Origin: Linyphia triangularis
Lineage: Eukaryota > Arthropoda > Arachnida > Araneae > Linyphiidae
DNA length: 64,000 bases
Reading direction: 5' to 3'
NCBI GenBank assembly: GCA_963978545.1
Contig: OZ021730.1
Span: forward strand, 1,240,001-1,304,000
Below are positions 21,769 through 34,191 of the stretch, in pieces. Positions within the stretch are counted from its first letter, which is position 1. Each line of letters starts with the position of its first letter. Made by a program: the position numbers and the translations under genes. The notes beneath the pieces are model-generated. The model did no database searches. It had not been told where the DNA came from and worked only from the letters and a program-made list of their open reading frames with translations.

Positions 21769-22946
21769 TTGTTTGTGACAACATTTCCGGCGCACCTTAA
21801 CTTGATGACTTAGAACTTGAAGTTTGATTTCCAAGGGGATAGACGCCCTCAGATCGCGGGAAATTCAATTTCTTTTAAAACACAGAAAACTCTCTAACGT
21901 AACATAATATCATCAGCTAGACGAAAAAGAGATCAGAATACTTATTCAATAATTTAGATGTCGTGATTCCTGAAACAGTTCCATATTTTTATGTGTCTTA
22001 TCTATTAGTAACTATAAGAAGAAAGTGAAACATCAAATTTGAACTAAATATAATAAATTAAAACTATGGGAAATACTAGATATTGTATATAAACTGCACT
22101 GTACATATGTTTCCTGAAGAAATCTTGTACATAAGGGAGGTTGCAGTATTTCTTGTACAGTTTAGTGTACATAAAATACACATTTTCTACTTAAGTCACT
22201 AGTCAGTTTTTAGTTGAATAAAATTGACTTTTTTTTATTATTTAACAACTGTGTGTATGTGTCTTATTTACAACCGAAAATGAAAAAAACTTAACGTTTT
22301 AATTTTGAATTAAAGACCAGAAATTTTTTGAAGTACAATGTAGTAGTAAACAGAGCTTCTTGCTTTCCGTAACACAAAAGAAAAGCTAATAATGTTTCTA
22401 GGATATTCTTTATTTTGAAGTCTAATTATCGTCATCGGCATGCAATCTGCCAAGTTTCTGCATTTTTAGATGGCGGCAATTGCATTAAATAGCTCTTCGT
22501 AAATTTGAAAGCCTCGCATAAACAAAATTGAAGTTAATATAAAGGATTTAAAATGACAAAAGAGTAGTTATTTTTTCAAAGTTAGAGAAATAATGAAAAA
22601 AAAAAAAAAAATGTAATATAGGAAATGCTCATTTGAAAATATATTACGAAGTCTAGTATCTGATGACGAAAAAATAAAAATCTAAAATTTTCCCAGGAAT
22701 TGAGAGAACATAGAAATGGACTCTACAAAAAAGAATAAATTGAAACTGATACAAGTGGTGCCTGAAAACCACTTTTCAATTGCAATAAAAAAACGAGTTT
22801 AGGAAGCAACAAGCTGTGTAACATTGAACCGGAGTTTCAAAATGGCATTTGTGCTTTTATTTACTTGGAATTAACACGTTTTTTTTCCCCAATTTTATTT
22901 TAATTTTCAAAAGCCAGAAAGACGCAAGTTCACTACCCTGTACCCA

Positions 22947-23438
22947 TAGACTTATTATTATCAATAGACTGCGCGTTCCCACTTCAATCATGCCGACCAA
23001 ACGGTATAGTGGTTAGCGTGCTAGCTTCTAGACCTCGAGGTTGCTGGGTTCGAGTCCCGTGTTGGCATGGGTGTTTGTAAATGTATGTTGGCTTGTCTAA
23101 TGACGAATGTTTCGGCGCATTATAGCCCTCGTGTTGCTGACGGCGCCAGATAATCTGAATACAACCAACCAACCCACTTCAATCATACAACGAGAATGAA
23201 ACCAAAATGAATCACAAAATTCGTCTATCGGTCACGTGGTTTTTAATTTGGCTACGTCGTAAAATTAAACCTTTATCTAATAATCTTATTATCCTTTATC
23301 GCCCGAGTGAGGAGAAACTCGCCAAATCTGCAATCCTGCTCCCAAAAAGTCCCTACTCATGTGATTCATTATGGTTTCATTCTCGTTGTATAATTGAAGA
23401 GGGAACGCGCAGTCTATTGATAATAATAAGTCTATGGT
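22947..23438. repeat. Foldback element with TAGACTTATTATTATC ends
   Basis: Left arm starts ATAGACTTATTATTATCAAT and the right arm ends with its inverse near 23438. The SINE at 22992-23172 is inserted in the left arm. A reverse-oriented partial copy occupies 1-212 at the edge of the window. Confidence 0.75.
22992..23172 (+). mobile_element. tRNA-derived SINE, copy 2
   Basis: A 181-bp copy with an intact A box and B box (GGGTTCGAGTCCC), a tRNA-unrelated body (GGCTTGTCTAATGACGAATG...CGGCGCATTATAGCCC) and a CAACCAACCAA tail. A 14-bp target duplication CCCACTTCAATCAT flanks it (22978-22991 and 23173-23186). It is inserted in an arm of the foldback element at 22947-23438. Confidence 0.92.
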
Positions 23439-23929
23439 GGCGCCCATGATTATGAAGTGTATGGCAAAATATTGAATATTGGTGCTATTTTAACTGTCTC
23501 TCAGTCAAGTCCAATCTTAAGTTTTGAAGTTTTTGAAAGGGGTACAAAGAAAATCGAAAAAACACATGGAACTACAAAACAATCACAAAATTAAAAATGT
23601 TAGAAAATATCGATATATCGGTGACTTTAATCGATATTTTTAATAAAAATATCGATAAAAATATCGTCGTATCGATATATCGCCGACCTTTAATTGTGCT
23701 GTTTGTAAATACATTTCACTTCGGGGTGCCAATTAGTACAGGTGCAAGTATTCACATTTCCCCCTTCTTTTAGGAGTTTTAACAAATAAAATGTGAAGAA
23801 ATCACTTGAATCAGAAAATCAGCCCAATCATCGAAACTCCATCATAACCTATTCTTAATTTATTATTTAATACAGATCTGAATTATTTTTTTCTGTGCTT
23901 TATTCTAGACTATTCATTTTTTTTTCTAT

Positions 23930-23963
23930 GTAGTAGGGTGTATCGTGAAATACACCCTACTAC
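23930..23963. repeat. Short perfect hairpin
   Basis: GTAGTAGGGTGTA and its exact inverse enclose an 8-base loop in the intergenic region. It could be the two ends of a collapsed foldback element. Confidence 0.7.
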
Positions 23964-25532
23964 TGGAGATTCAAAATTCAAGTCGATAAAAAGTTATCAT
24001 TAAGCTAACATTTTTACCAAAAGAATGTCCAATACTTTTAATTTGATAAGAAATTGGTCATAATATTGTTTTTAAAGCAAAGGGGAAAAAATGGGTAGTA
24101 AGAATAAAGAAATTTGAAAGTTCAAAAATAAAAACCACCCAGCGCAATATAGTAAAATGTGGTTACATGATACGAATTTCAAACTCGTTGGGGCACAGGT
24201 AAAACACTTGCAATTTAAAAAAAATTTGGTCATAATATTCTTATAGCCGAAGGGAAACAAATTAGGGAGCGGGCAGGCGTGAAAAAAGAAATTTGAAAAA
24301 TGAGGACACTATTGTGACTGTTTCATCCAAACGAGGTATATGTTTCATATCAACCACTTTGAACGGTTATAATAATGAATTTAATAATCTAAATTTATAA
24401 AATTTTTAGAAGTGAACTATTTTATAATGTCTACATTTGGCAGAAATATGTTCATGAAGCCACAAGATATTTTCAGAAAAATAGTTACAATTCAAATGCA
24501 GAATTCTTAAAGGAAACAGCATTTGAGGATAACCGGCGCGATATTATTTGCTTCAAAACTTGGTAGTTACAGTGCCTTATACTCAGAGGCACAACCAAAA
24601 ATTTCTGTGGGAATGATTTTACTTATGTCATCAATATTTTGGCTGTTTCTTATTCTGTCACTTACAGATGACAAAATATTAAAATGGTTTTTGCTTAGTT
24701 TTCGAGTTACACAAAACAACCCAAAATGCGACTACATTTTACCCAAGATCTCATATTATCTAGATTATAAATTAATATAAAATTTTCTCGTTTGTTTAAA
24801 TTCTATTAGAGAAGAATAGTATTTTAGATAAACGGGCAAACACCAACATCAGACTGATTTTATTACATTTTAATGGCACTTTAAACAGTATATGGACATG
24901 TAGCACTAAGACACTAGAGCTACATTTGAAAAACGAAAACATTCATATTTTTATATTTCTTGTAAATGATGCTTTATATTGGACCCAAGTACACTAAAAA
25001 TATGGTATAATTTTTTTGAAGCTAAGAAATAAATAAATAATATATTGTATAATAATTATAAATCCATTATTTATTTCAAAGTTTTTGAACCTAATAGCTG
25101 CTTTAGTGCAATATGGTATCTGTTTGAATATTGGAAGGTTAAAAATGTATTCTTTTGATATATGTGTTTTTTATTCATTATAACAAAACACTGGGATGTT
25201 AGGGATCCTTGCGGAGGGGAAGGGGGGGGGGGGGCTCTGACCCAAACCCCTTCCCCCTGGTTGTGTGTCTGCTTACAGGGGGTGGGCTGAATTTTTTTTA
25301 AATGTAGGTAGGGATTTTAAGGATAAATCAAAACATTTTAGGGATAATACTTAACATTTTAGAGATAATTAAAAAATAGTTAGGGATATTTCTTTAAAAT
25401 TTGACATCGGCTCCTAACACAAACAAATTCTTTCCAAAGCTTGTTTCAATACAGACAAAAACTGTCTATTTTCAAAAAATGGAACTTCAAACAACTTTTT
25501 AGCAAAATAACAGTTACATACAGAGATGAGAG

Positions 25533-25860
25533 TGATCAGAGAGCAAAAAGGAGGAAATCCAAAAATTCGTTAAAAAAGTTCGCAAAAGGAATGCACAAAA
25601 ATTCAACCAAAAAGTATGCAGGAAGGAGGATTCAATAATTTTAAAGATACAATGATATTTCTCATACTATATAATAATTACATTTTAAATATTAGGAGTT
25701 TCTGAAGTATTCTGTGAGGAAAGGGGAGCCAAGAGGGAAAATATTTTGTTTAGACATGAGGAAAAGTATACTTTTTGCAGGAAAAACTGATTCAGATCAG
25801 AAAAATGCAGAACCTCGAAACAGGGACAAAGAGAAGGAAAATGTTACATAAAAAAAAAGG
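25533..25860. repeat. Repeat pair member (see 28658-28984)
   Basis: Contains GATCAGAGAGCAAAAAGGAG, GTATGCAGGAAGGA and CTCGAAACAGGGACAAA in the same order as 28658-28984, where it runs into repeat R. Apparent small ORFs in both copies are unsupported. Confidence 0.55.
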
Positions 25861-26473
25861 AGAAAAACTCTCATCCGTGTACATAACTAAACAATTAGAC
25901 TATGTTAGCACACATGCAAGTTTAATTAAATTCTCTTTTCTCATCTGGAGGAATATCGAGGTTTTATTCGTTGGAATTGTTTTTAATTTTTTTTTTAGGA
26001 ATTATCGAGAAATTTTTGTACAATATTAGGAAGAAACTAAAATTTAAGAAATATTAGGAATTTTAAAGCGAATGTAACCCCTGTGCTTATACTTGATTGT
26101 TAGCAGGGTGCCATATGAAATCATAGACCGAAAATCAAGGACTTTTAAAATACCTAAATAATATTTTTAAGGACCTTCGGAAATTTGTTTTCATGCATCA
26201 GGTCTTCGACTTTACAGCTGCTTAGTCCAGAGCATTGATATCGAAAAATTTCATGCACAATTTCAACAGACTAATGATGGTCTTTGATTTTGCAAATACT
26301 CACATGTTTGTCTCACTGAGTGTAATTAAAACTGTTTCTACTCCACCAATCAGCAAATACGAACGATTTACAATTTGATGCATGCTTGGTACAAATATAA
26401 CAAAAAATTTTGGTGTGGTGCAGTTAAGTGACAAAAATTAAGGACCTATAAGCATTTTCAAGTACTTTTATAG

Positions 26474-27985
26474 GGTTCCCTCTGAAATCATAAATTGAAA
26501 ATCAATGACTTTTCAAGGACCTAAACAATATTTTTTAAGGATCTTCGAAAATTTGTTTTTATGCATCAGGTTTTTAAAGTGTGACTATTACTGCTGCTTT
26601 ACCCAGAGCGTTAATATCAAAACAGGGGTCAAAGTGACAAAATAAAAATATATAGGATTTTTACAAAAAAAATATAGGACAATATAAAACATCTATTTAC
26701 TGAACTTTAAAATTAACTCGTTATATATTTCATTAATTAAAACTTTAAATGAAACATTATTGAAATGAACATACAAGATGAACTTAGGAGGACCTTTACA
26801 CAGTATCAATTTACATAAATTTTCCCTTTTTAAGAGAAGAATATCTATAATTAAGTGTTTAGAAAATAACTGTCTCCATTTAAAACTTGTTACATTGAAT
26901 TTAAGAGAATAGAAAACACACCATTAAAAAAAGAATCACTCGATCCTGAATATGTCATCCTTTATTCGTTATTACCTCAATATTCCATCCTTAGTATTCA
27001 TCAATAAATCAAGTTTTATTAATTACATTATTTGCAATCTTGAGTCTTCCACCATCTATATGTGCTTTGAGCTGCCCCAATTTCTTTTTATTCCTTTTTC
27101 GATTAAGATTTACTGTACGGTCCCCTTTGGCGGCTTTAAAAAAAAAAATCGCCAAATTGAAAAGGACATTAAAAGGCTGTGTCGCTAAATCCAAAATGAC
27201 GGCAAAATACATTCGGCGCCGAATCACCAACTTTCAAAAAGTCATCAAGGCGGACCATATAGTAAATCTTTACCCGTTTGCTTTGCCGTCTTTTTTTGGT
27301 TCAGATTTACTATTCAGTGTCTGATGGATGGGCGGCGGAAAATGGGAGATTTAGCGCCGAATATGGCAACCCGTTGACTTGGTTTTCCGGCATTTTATCC
27401 GTTCTTTCCAAGGCAGAGTTTTGTTTCTGCTTATCTTTCTTAATCGCTATCTTGCTGCATAATAACCAATTAATTTACTATATTGGAGGAGGAAACGGAT
27501 AAGAAATTCAAGCCCGCGAACATGTTTACAGTTTACGACTCTAGCGGTCCAGTTGAATCGAGTTGAGTTGTAGTTGCTGCATGCACGTGACGTCACAAGA
27601 AATAAGACGCAGCCGCTTACATAGCTTTAGTCAGGTCTATTTCATTTACGATCACGGCAAAGAATCCGAAATATAAAAAACCACAACGAACGGTGTCGTT
27701 ATTACGAATTCGAAGAAAATATAGGTCAAATCAACGTAGAAATATAGGACAATATAGGACGTTTTCCCCAATTTTTAAAAGTATATAGGACATATAGGAC
27801 GTCTGCGACCCCTGTCAAAATCTTTCATTCACAATTTGCCTTTATAAACAGACTGATGATGGTCTTGATTATTTTGGCTCGCATATACATGACCATCTCA
27901 CAGAGTACAGCGTGCAACTAAAACCATCCGATTTCTACTCCACCAAAATTAAGGACCTACAAGCATTTTCAAATACTTTTAAGGC
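26474..27985. repeat. Element H2 copy split by hAT-like element H1
   Basis: Begins TAGGGTTCCCTCTGAAATCA, is interrupted by H1 copy A at 26623-27814, and resumes with TCTTTCATTCACAATTTGCC. The right end decays near 27985. A further partial copy precedes it at 26104-26470 (CAGGGTGCCATATGAAATC). Confidence 0.6.
26623..27814. mobile_element. Non-autonomous hAT-like element H1, copy A
   Basis: A 1192-bp unit with ends CAGGGGTC...GACCCCTG, flanked by TCAAAA on both sides (26617-26622, 27815-27820). The related repeat at 51487-51515 carries the unoccupied site (ATATCAAAATCTTTCAT), which confirms both borders. The ends contain repeated TATAGGAC units. No transposase ORF is visible. Confidence 0.85.
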
Positions 27986-28063
27986 AAGCAGTTAAAAAAT
28001 ATGCAGCACAGTTGTAAAGAGTGTTGATGAGATGAAGAGAGAGCGTCAACATGTATAATACAT

Positions 28064-28069
28064 TTTATT
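28064..28069 (-). promoter_or_regulatory. Candidate poly(A) signal of LEMD3
   Basis: TTTATT on the plus strand is AATAAA on the minus strand, about 30 bases beyond the LEMD3 stop codon. If used, the 3' UTR would be very short. No transcript evidence is available. Confidence 0.4.
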
Positions 28070-28097
28070 ATTCCAATAATGCAATCAAAGAAGGAGA

Positions 28098-28252
28098 TCA
28101 CGATCTCTCTAGTGCGGATGAGAAGAAGGGTGCGGAGAGGGAGAGTCGCTTGTCGTTGGAGGGGCGAAGGGGAGGGAGGGGGGTGGAGGAGGCGGAAGGA
28201 AAGCGGTCCAAGTAGCGAGATCGCTTCAGGTACTTCACAGTCACCAGCTTGC
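28098..28252 (-). CDS. LEMD3: LEMD3 terminal exon: last UHM strand and C-terminal tail
   Basis: A 155-bp exon, phase 1 in, acceptor ttttacag, ending in TGA at 28098-28100. It opens with GKLVTVKYLKRSRYLDRFP, the conserved last strand and YxxRFP end of the domain, followed by a Pro/Ser/Leu-rich tail of about 30 residues that is probably disordered. Coding GC content is high compared with the AT-rich flanks. Confidence 0.93.
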
Positions 28253-28657
28253 CTGTAAAAACACACTTCATTTAAATGCAAGTAACACTAAGCACTAAAA
28301 TTGCAAGAATAACTTAACATAAAAAATTGCAACATCTTGAAGAAAAAAAAAAAATTAAACAATGCATGTGAATAATTTGTAAAACATTTATTCTGCATCA
28401 TCACAGTAATATTCAGTAGTATCTAGATATTGTAGAATAAAATAATAACCCTTGTATCACTTGGGTAAAATTATTGAGGCAGGATGCATGCACATTTTTA
28501 TAATGTCTTTAGTCTTTCCGAGTTGCGTTTTTAAAGATATAATTCCTACTTTTCATACAGGTATAGCTTACACACAAGGTTTTCAAGATATATTTTGCAA
28601 AGTTTCTCCTTCATTGAGTAACAAAGCTATTGTAGCTAATTTAAGACTTATAATCAG

Positions 28658-28984
28658 AGATCAGAGAGCAAAAAGGAGGAAATCCAAAAATTTGTTAAAA
28701 AAGCAAGCGACAGGAATGCACAGAAATTCTACATAAAAGTATGCAGGAAGGATGATTCATTAATTTTAAAGATACAATGAAATTTCTCACACTATATAAT
28801 AATTACATTTCAAATAATAGGAGCTTGTCAAGTAATCTGTGAGGAAAGGGGAGCTAAGAGGGATTTTTTTTTTTGTTTAGACACAAGAAAAACTATACTT
28901 TTTGCAGGAAAAACTGGTTCAGATAAGAAAAATATGGATCCTCGAAACAGGGACAAAAAGAAGGAAAATATTACATAAAAAAAC
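28658..28984. repeat. Repeat pair member (see 25533-25860)
   Basis: About 330 bp similar to 25533-25860, directly abutting repeat R copy 2, in the last LEMD3 intron. Confidence 0.55.
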
Positions 28985-28985
28985 T

Positions 28986-29620
28986 AGGGGTGTGGAACAT
29001 CGCACAACTTTCGATTACATTATAATACTGACGGGGAATTGTGGTCATTTATCGTTATTATATTTTCATCATTCATTAAGAAAAAATGGCAATGTTTGGC
29101 AATATTTCTTGTATGGGTCTAAATATATATATAAAAAAAAAACTCCGCCAAAATGGTGATTTTGGTGATATATTTCACGATGATCCTTATATTATCATAA
29201 GTGAAACTGGATAGAAAAGAAAAACAATCAATAATGATGAATGCTCAAAGAAAGAAGACTCTGTGTTGAAGACATTCGTTTTTAACTTTTTACACCGTTA
29301 AAGTATTTTTAAAGAAATTTCAGAGGTAGGGATGTTTAGAACACCTTAAGAGGCATTACCACAGTGATTTTGAACAAAATCGTTAGAGCCGTTTTTTAGC
29401 AATCATTGAAAACATGATTTTTTCAATCGCAGTCACCTTATGCGCATGCATGACGAAAACCTTAATGATAAGTCCCATGGCCGCCACTAACCCTTATACC
29501 AAATTTGAACATCGTAGGTCAATTTGTTCGGGAGTTATGCTGACTGCACGCACGCACGCACACACACAGAGAGAGAGAGAGACACATAAAAACTTTGTTT
29601 TTATGGGTTATACTATTACA
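28986..29620. repeat. Dispersed repeat R, copy 2
   Basis: Follows copy 1 from GGGTGTGGAACATCGCAC through ATCGTAGGTCAATTTGTTC. The 3' hairpin is missing; a CA/GA-rich stretch (29550-29585) takes its place. It sits in the last LEMD3 intron. Confidence 0.68.
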
Positions 29621-29769
29621 TGACTTTGTTTCAAATTAATATTTTGTAGATGAATTTTTACCACTGATTCTTAAATCAAGTCATTGGTGAAATGCAGAAT
29701 GTCAAGGGGCTGAGTGATAAAAGTTCAAAAAGAGCTTTTTCATACATGTGGAATATTTTGATCACTCAC

Positions 29770-29848
29770 CGTCAAACCACCATCCATGGAGATCATTGTA
29801 GGCCTTGCCAGCAGCCTCAGTTGAGCTACACATCATGTAGACACAGCC
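29770..29848 (-). CDS. LEMD3: LEMD3 exon: UHM/RRM domain, central part
   Basis: A 79-bp exon, phase 0 in and 1 out, acceptor gtatttcag and donor gtgagt. It reads GCVYMMCSSTEAAGKAYNDL and HGWWFDG. GCVY-x-C, AGKA and LHGxWFDG are diagnostic MAN1 residues in the RNP1-like strand, helix 2 and the loop before strand 4. Confidence 0.95.
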
Positions 29849-30840
29849 CTGAAATACAAACCAAAAAAATGTACACATCACTACATTTTTGAAATAATGT
29901 ATACAGCACATGTTTACACATTTTGAGAATTGCAGCGGTCGCAGTGAGTTTTCTAAAAAATTTAGATGGGAATTTTTGGTATAATTCCAAAAATGTCAGG
30001 GATAATTTAAAAACATTTAAGAATATTTCTTTTGAAGCTGACATAGGCTCCTAACACAGATATATTCTTTCCAAAGCTTGTTTCAATATCGGCAAAAAAC
30101 TGCCAATTTTCAAAAAAATCAAACTTGAAACAACTTTTCAGTAAAATAACAGTTATATATTTAACAATTATACTATTTTGACAATTTGTACAAAGGTAAT
30201 TAAATCCGCTTTTCTCATCTAGTAGATTATAGGTTTTTTTTTTAGGTTTTTTAATTGTTTTTTATGAATAATCAAAAAATTTAAGTACAATTTTAGAGAG
30301 AAACAAAACTTTAAATACTAGGAATATTAGGGCAAATGCGATCTCTGGAATTATGCCTTTTCTCAAGAGCCTAATAAAGATAATTCATTCTTTTTTTAGC
30401 ACAAAATAGGCATGTCATTTTATTTTACTGAAATAAGCTGTTCAAGAGTAGACATAATAGATCTTAGTCCTAAATCAGTTCTAAGAAGAAAAAAAAACAT
30501 TTCTTTAACAAAAAAAATTTCAAAATTTAAACAAATTACAAATATATTATGAAAATTTAATTCAAGCACAAATTTTAATGGTCAATAGTAAACACAGAAA
30601 AATATCTAAAATTGTACCTATGATTTTAAAAAGAGGAACTTCACGTAAACCACATTTTGAGCAAATAAATTTCAAGATTTTGATATTCATTCACATTTAT
30701 ACAGTTAAGATTTCATAATATTTTTATTATATTCAATAAAAGTAATAAAGAGTAGAAATTAAAAAAAAAAACCAAAAAAAACCACCATATTTTTGAAATT
30801 ATTTTCTCATGCTAAAGAGATATTTAGCACAAATTATTAA

Positions 30841-31523
30841 CGTGGATGCGTTTGAAAGACTTAAAGCCAAAGCAAATTAAAACTTGAAAAAATTTATTCC
30901 GAAAAAACTCTTCGCAAATTCTTTTACAACTCCAGAACTTTCCGTTTTAATTGCCTTAAAACAGCTCTTTACACAACAATGGAGCACAAACAGCAGAAAA
31001 AAAACTAGATTCACAACTGCTACAATCGATGCAAAAGACGATGCAATACAGTTCACTTTCGGAACTACTCTGAATGCTCGCTGAGAGACAACTAACTCAC
31101 TCACTTGATCACCCGCTCTCTTGGCTTTATATAGGAAGGCTAATCCTTTGCGAATCTTCAAGAGATAAAAATTTGGAGAATTTTCCAGATTGCAGTCAAA
31201 AAGCTCTATACAGGTACATGGAGAGCGAAAGTGCCGCCAAGTTTGTCGACATTTGGCGATTTCTCGCCAAAACCGTCACCAACTTGGCTCTATCTCACCA
31301 AGGGAGCGAGATTGCCCTTAACCATAATGTTAAATGGCCTTCTCCTCGTAAAACTCGTTTTCCAGCATTATTCCTGTATAACTAGTTTTCCAGCATTAAG
31401 AGACGCATTGCAGGAAAGCGAAATAAAAACAAACTCTTGCACTGCCTTATGCGAAATGTACATAAATTTTACTTGTTACATAATTAATACAAAATATTTA
31501 CAAATCTACAGAAATTCGTAACA
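30841..31523 (-). repeat. Second copy of the solo-LTR-like repeat
   Basis: Similar in order and sequence to 2304-2982 (GTGGATG...GAAAGACTTAAAGCCAAAGC at the left, TTTATATAGG in the middle, GAAATTCGTAACA at the right). The left end has lost the TGTTG border. It lies in the LEMD3 intron between exons 29770-29848 and 33689-33797. Confidence 0.55.
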
Positions 31524-31552
31524 ATATTAAGGTTTGCACACATTAAAAACTA

Positions 31553-33600
31553 TGGGTGTGGAACATCGCACAACTTTCAATTACACTATAATACGGATGT
31601 CAATCTGTTTCATTTACTGTGTTTATATTTTCATCATTCATTTAGAAAAAATGGCCAGTTTGGCAACATTTTTTGTATGGGTCTTAGAAAAAAAAAAGAA
31701 AAAAAGAACCAACTCTACCAAAATGGTGATTTTGGTGACGTACTTTTCGATAATCCTTATATTATCCTTTATTATAGGTGAAACTGTGGGGAAAAGAATG
31801 TACGATCGTTGATGAGGTATGCTCAAGGAAAGAAAACTCTGTGTTGAAGGCATTCGTTTTTTAACTTTTTAAGCAGTTAAAACATTTTCATGAAAATTTC
31901 GGAAATGGAGATGTTTAGAACACCTTAAGAGGCATTAGCAGGGGTCAAAGTGACAAAATAAGAATATATAGGATTTTTTGCAAAAAAAAATGTAGGACAA
32001 TATAAAATATCAAATAACTGCACACAGTTGCTACTGAACTTAACTCGTTGAAAATTAACTCGTTGAAAATTAACTCGTTATACATTTATATACTCGTTAT
32101 ATTGAATTTAAGAGAATAGAAAACACAGATTTAAAAAAAAGAAATCGCCTGATCGTGATCCGTTATTGCCTCAATATTCCATCCCTAAATCAAGTTTTAT
32201 TAATTACATTATTTGCAATCATGAGTCTTTTGCTTCCAGCATTTTTAACTGTTCCAATTTCTTTAAGTATTTTCTTTTTATCCCTGTTTGCAGTCTTTTG
32301 TTGATTCAGAATTAGTGTTCAGTGTCGGCTGGATTGGCGGCGAAAAGTGGAAGATTTCTCGCCGAATGTGGCGAACCTGGCACTTGGTTTTAAAGCAAAC
32401 CTAGTGATCGTTTGGATTTGACAACACAACGTATTGACGTAATTTTCAATTTTGGCGACTTTTATGAAAAAATCGTGGCTAACACTCCGAATCCGGTAAA
32501 AATTCTGCGCCAAGGCAATTTTCGCCAAAAAATGGCAGCCCTGCCATTTTTTAAGAGCAAGATAACTGCCTATGGTTGCCATAATTTGGAGTGGTTTAAT
32601 ATAAACAATTCGTGGCACAGAATCCGTACAGGATTCGGAATAAAAAAATCGCCATCCGACATCATACAGTAAATCTTAACCCTTTTGTTTCCTTCATCAA
32701 TTATTGACTGAGCACTCAAAATGTTCTTTAGTAGTCCTGCAAGTTAATCCCAAGTTGTTTTTCCCGAGTCAGAGATTTGTTGTTGCATCTCTCTCTGCAT
32801 TATGGCCAAATAATTTATTACGTTGGAGGAGAAATCAGATCAGAAATTCAAGACTGATAGTTATGGAAATGTTCACATGTTTACAACTCCCGCCGGTCCA
32901 GTAGAGTTGAGTTGTAGGTTATGCAGCACGTGACGTCATAAGAGATAAAACGCTGCGCCGCCGTTACAAACATCGTTTTTGTCAGGTCTTTTTCACCTAC
33001 GATCGCGCCAAAGAATCTGAAATATTAAAAAATGGCAACAAACGGTGCCGTTATTACGAATTTGAAGAAAATATAGATCGAATCAATGTAGAAATATAGG
33101 ATATATAGGACAATTGTAAAATATAGAACAATATAGGATGTTTTTACCGATTTTTAAAAAAATATAGGATTTAAAGGACATATAGGATGTCTGCGACCCC
33201 TGCATTAGCACAGCGATTTTTATCAAAATATTAGAGTCGGTTTTTAGCAATCATTGAAAAACATGATTTTTTTCAATGGCATCTACCTTATGCGCATGCA
33301 CGATTTTGACGAAACCTTAATGGTAGGTCCCATGGCCACCAGCAATCTGCATACCAAATTTGAACATCATAGGTCAACTTGTGCGGGAGTTATGCTGACC
33401 ACAGACAGACATCAACTTGTGCGGGAGTTATGCTGACCACAGACAGACATTTTTTTAAATTCATTTTTTTTAAATCAGGATGTTCCTAAAATGTGGAGAA
33501 ATGCAAAAAAGAAAAAAAATTGATTTTTTTTTTTGACCGAATGCTATACTTTCATTACCCCATGCATACATACGGGTAATTAAAAGTAAAAAAAAAAAAG
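31553..33600. repeat. Dispersed repeat R, copy 3, split by element H1
   Basis: Left part 31553-31938 and right part 33203-33600 flank the H1 insertion. The right part has a short duplication (CTTGTGCGGGAGTTATGCTG twice, about 33378-33440) and retains the terminal hairpin. Confidence 0.7.
31939..33202. mobile_element. Non-autonomous hAT-like element H1, copy B
   Basis: A 1264-bp copy with the same CAGGGGTC / GACCCCTG ends, flanked by CATTAG (31933-31938, 33203-33208). The unoccupied site is seen in a related repeat at about 29350 (AAGAGGCATTACCACAG). The element sits inside the 31553-33600 repeat, in a LEMD3 intron. Confidence 0.87.
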
Positions 33601-33688
33601 TTTCTAGGAGAAATCCAAAAAGTATTGATCATTGGTTTACAGCTTCCAAAAATCTCCATTCAAGCAATGTGTTGAAATCTGATCTTAC

Positions 33689-33797
33689 CTCATTGTTGGT
33701 GGCTGTGTCAAATGCAATGTGAATGATTCCGTCGTTCCCTTCACACTTTTCTAAGATGGCGTCACGAACGCTCACCTGCCAATCATTCCCATACTCA
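33689..33797 (-). CDS. LEMD3: LEMD3 exon: UHM/RRM domain, helix 1 and strand 2
   Basis: A 109-bp exon, phase 2 in and 0 out, acceptor gtttgcag and donor gtaaga. It reads YGNDWQVSVRDAILEKCEG and then NDGIIHIAFDTATNNE, matching the family's W-x3-I-x2-AILEKC helix and the IVHIA strand. Confidence 0.93.
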
Positions 33798-34191
33798 CTG
33801 CAAACAATCAGAATTTAATTGTTAGTGGAAAAATTGGTTCAGAAACATAAAGTGGATAAACTTAAGAGGAAGTCCTCCCTATACTCGCTATGTTACAATC
33901 TTCTAGTCCAGTGCACTTAGAAACTACTTTCTATAAAACCTTGAAATTTGGTGAGTAGGTACGAAAATGATCACTTCATTAAATGACACAAATTAAAAAC
34001 TCGAAAATGGAGTCTAATATATTTCATTTTAAATCCTTTTGTCAGTGCAAATGCAGTGGCTCCACCTGGTTTTGTCTTTTGCTATTTTAATCCTCATTTA
34101 TAATAGATATACATTAAGGGAAAACAATTTATGTCTTTTCATTGAGTGGTCTTTTTCGTATCCACTCTCCAAATTTCAAAGTAAGTAGTTT

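Noticed and set aside
22992..23075. Possible tRNA genes at the tRNA-like heads (also in 4423-4597 and 40952-41128)
   Set aside because: A and B boxes are present, but the sequence does not form a complete cloverleaf with matching acceptor stem, is followed by a shared non-tRNA body and is flanked by insertion duplications. It is a SINE.
25533..26029. Basic small proteins predicted at 25441-25638 and 25775-26029
   Set aside because: The region is a dispersed repeat also found at 28658-28984; the frames are short, lysine-rich by AT composition and not kept intact between copies.
27040..27324. Lysine-rich 94-codon frame inside element H1 copy A
   Set aside because: It is not preserved in copy B and has no recognisable transposase motif.
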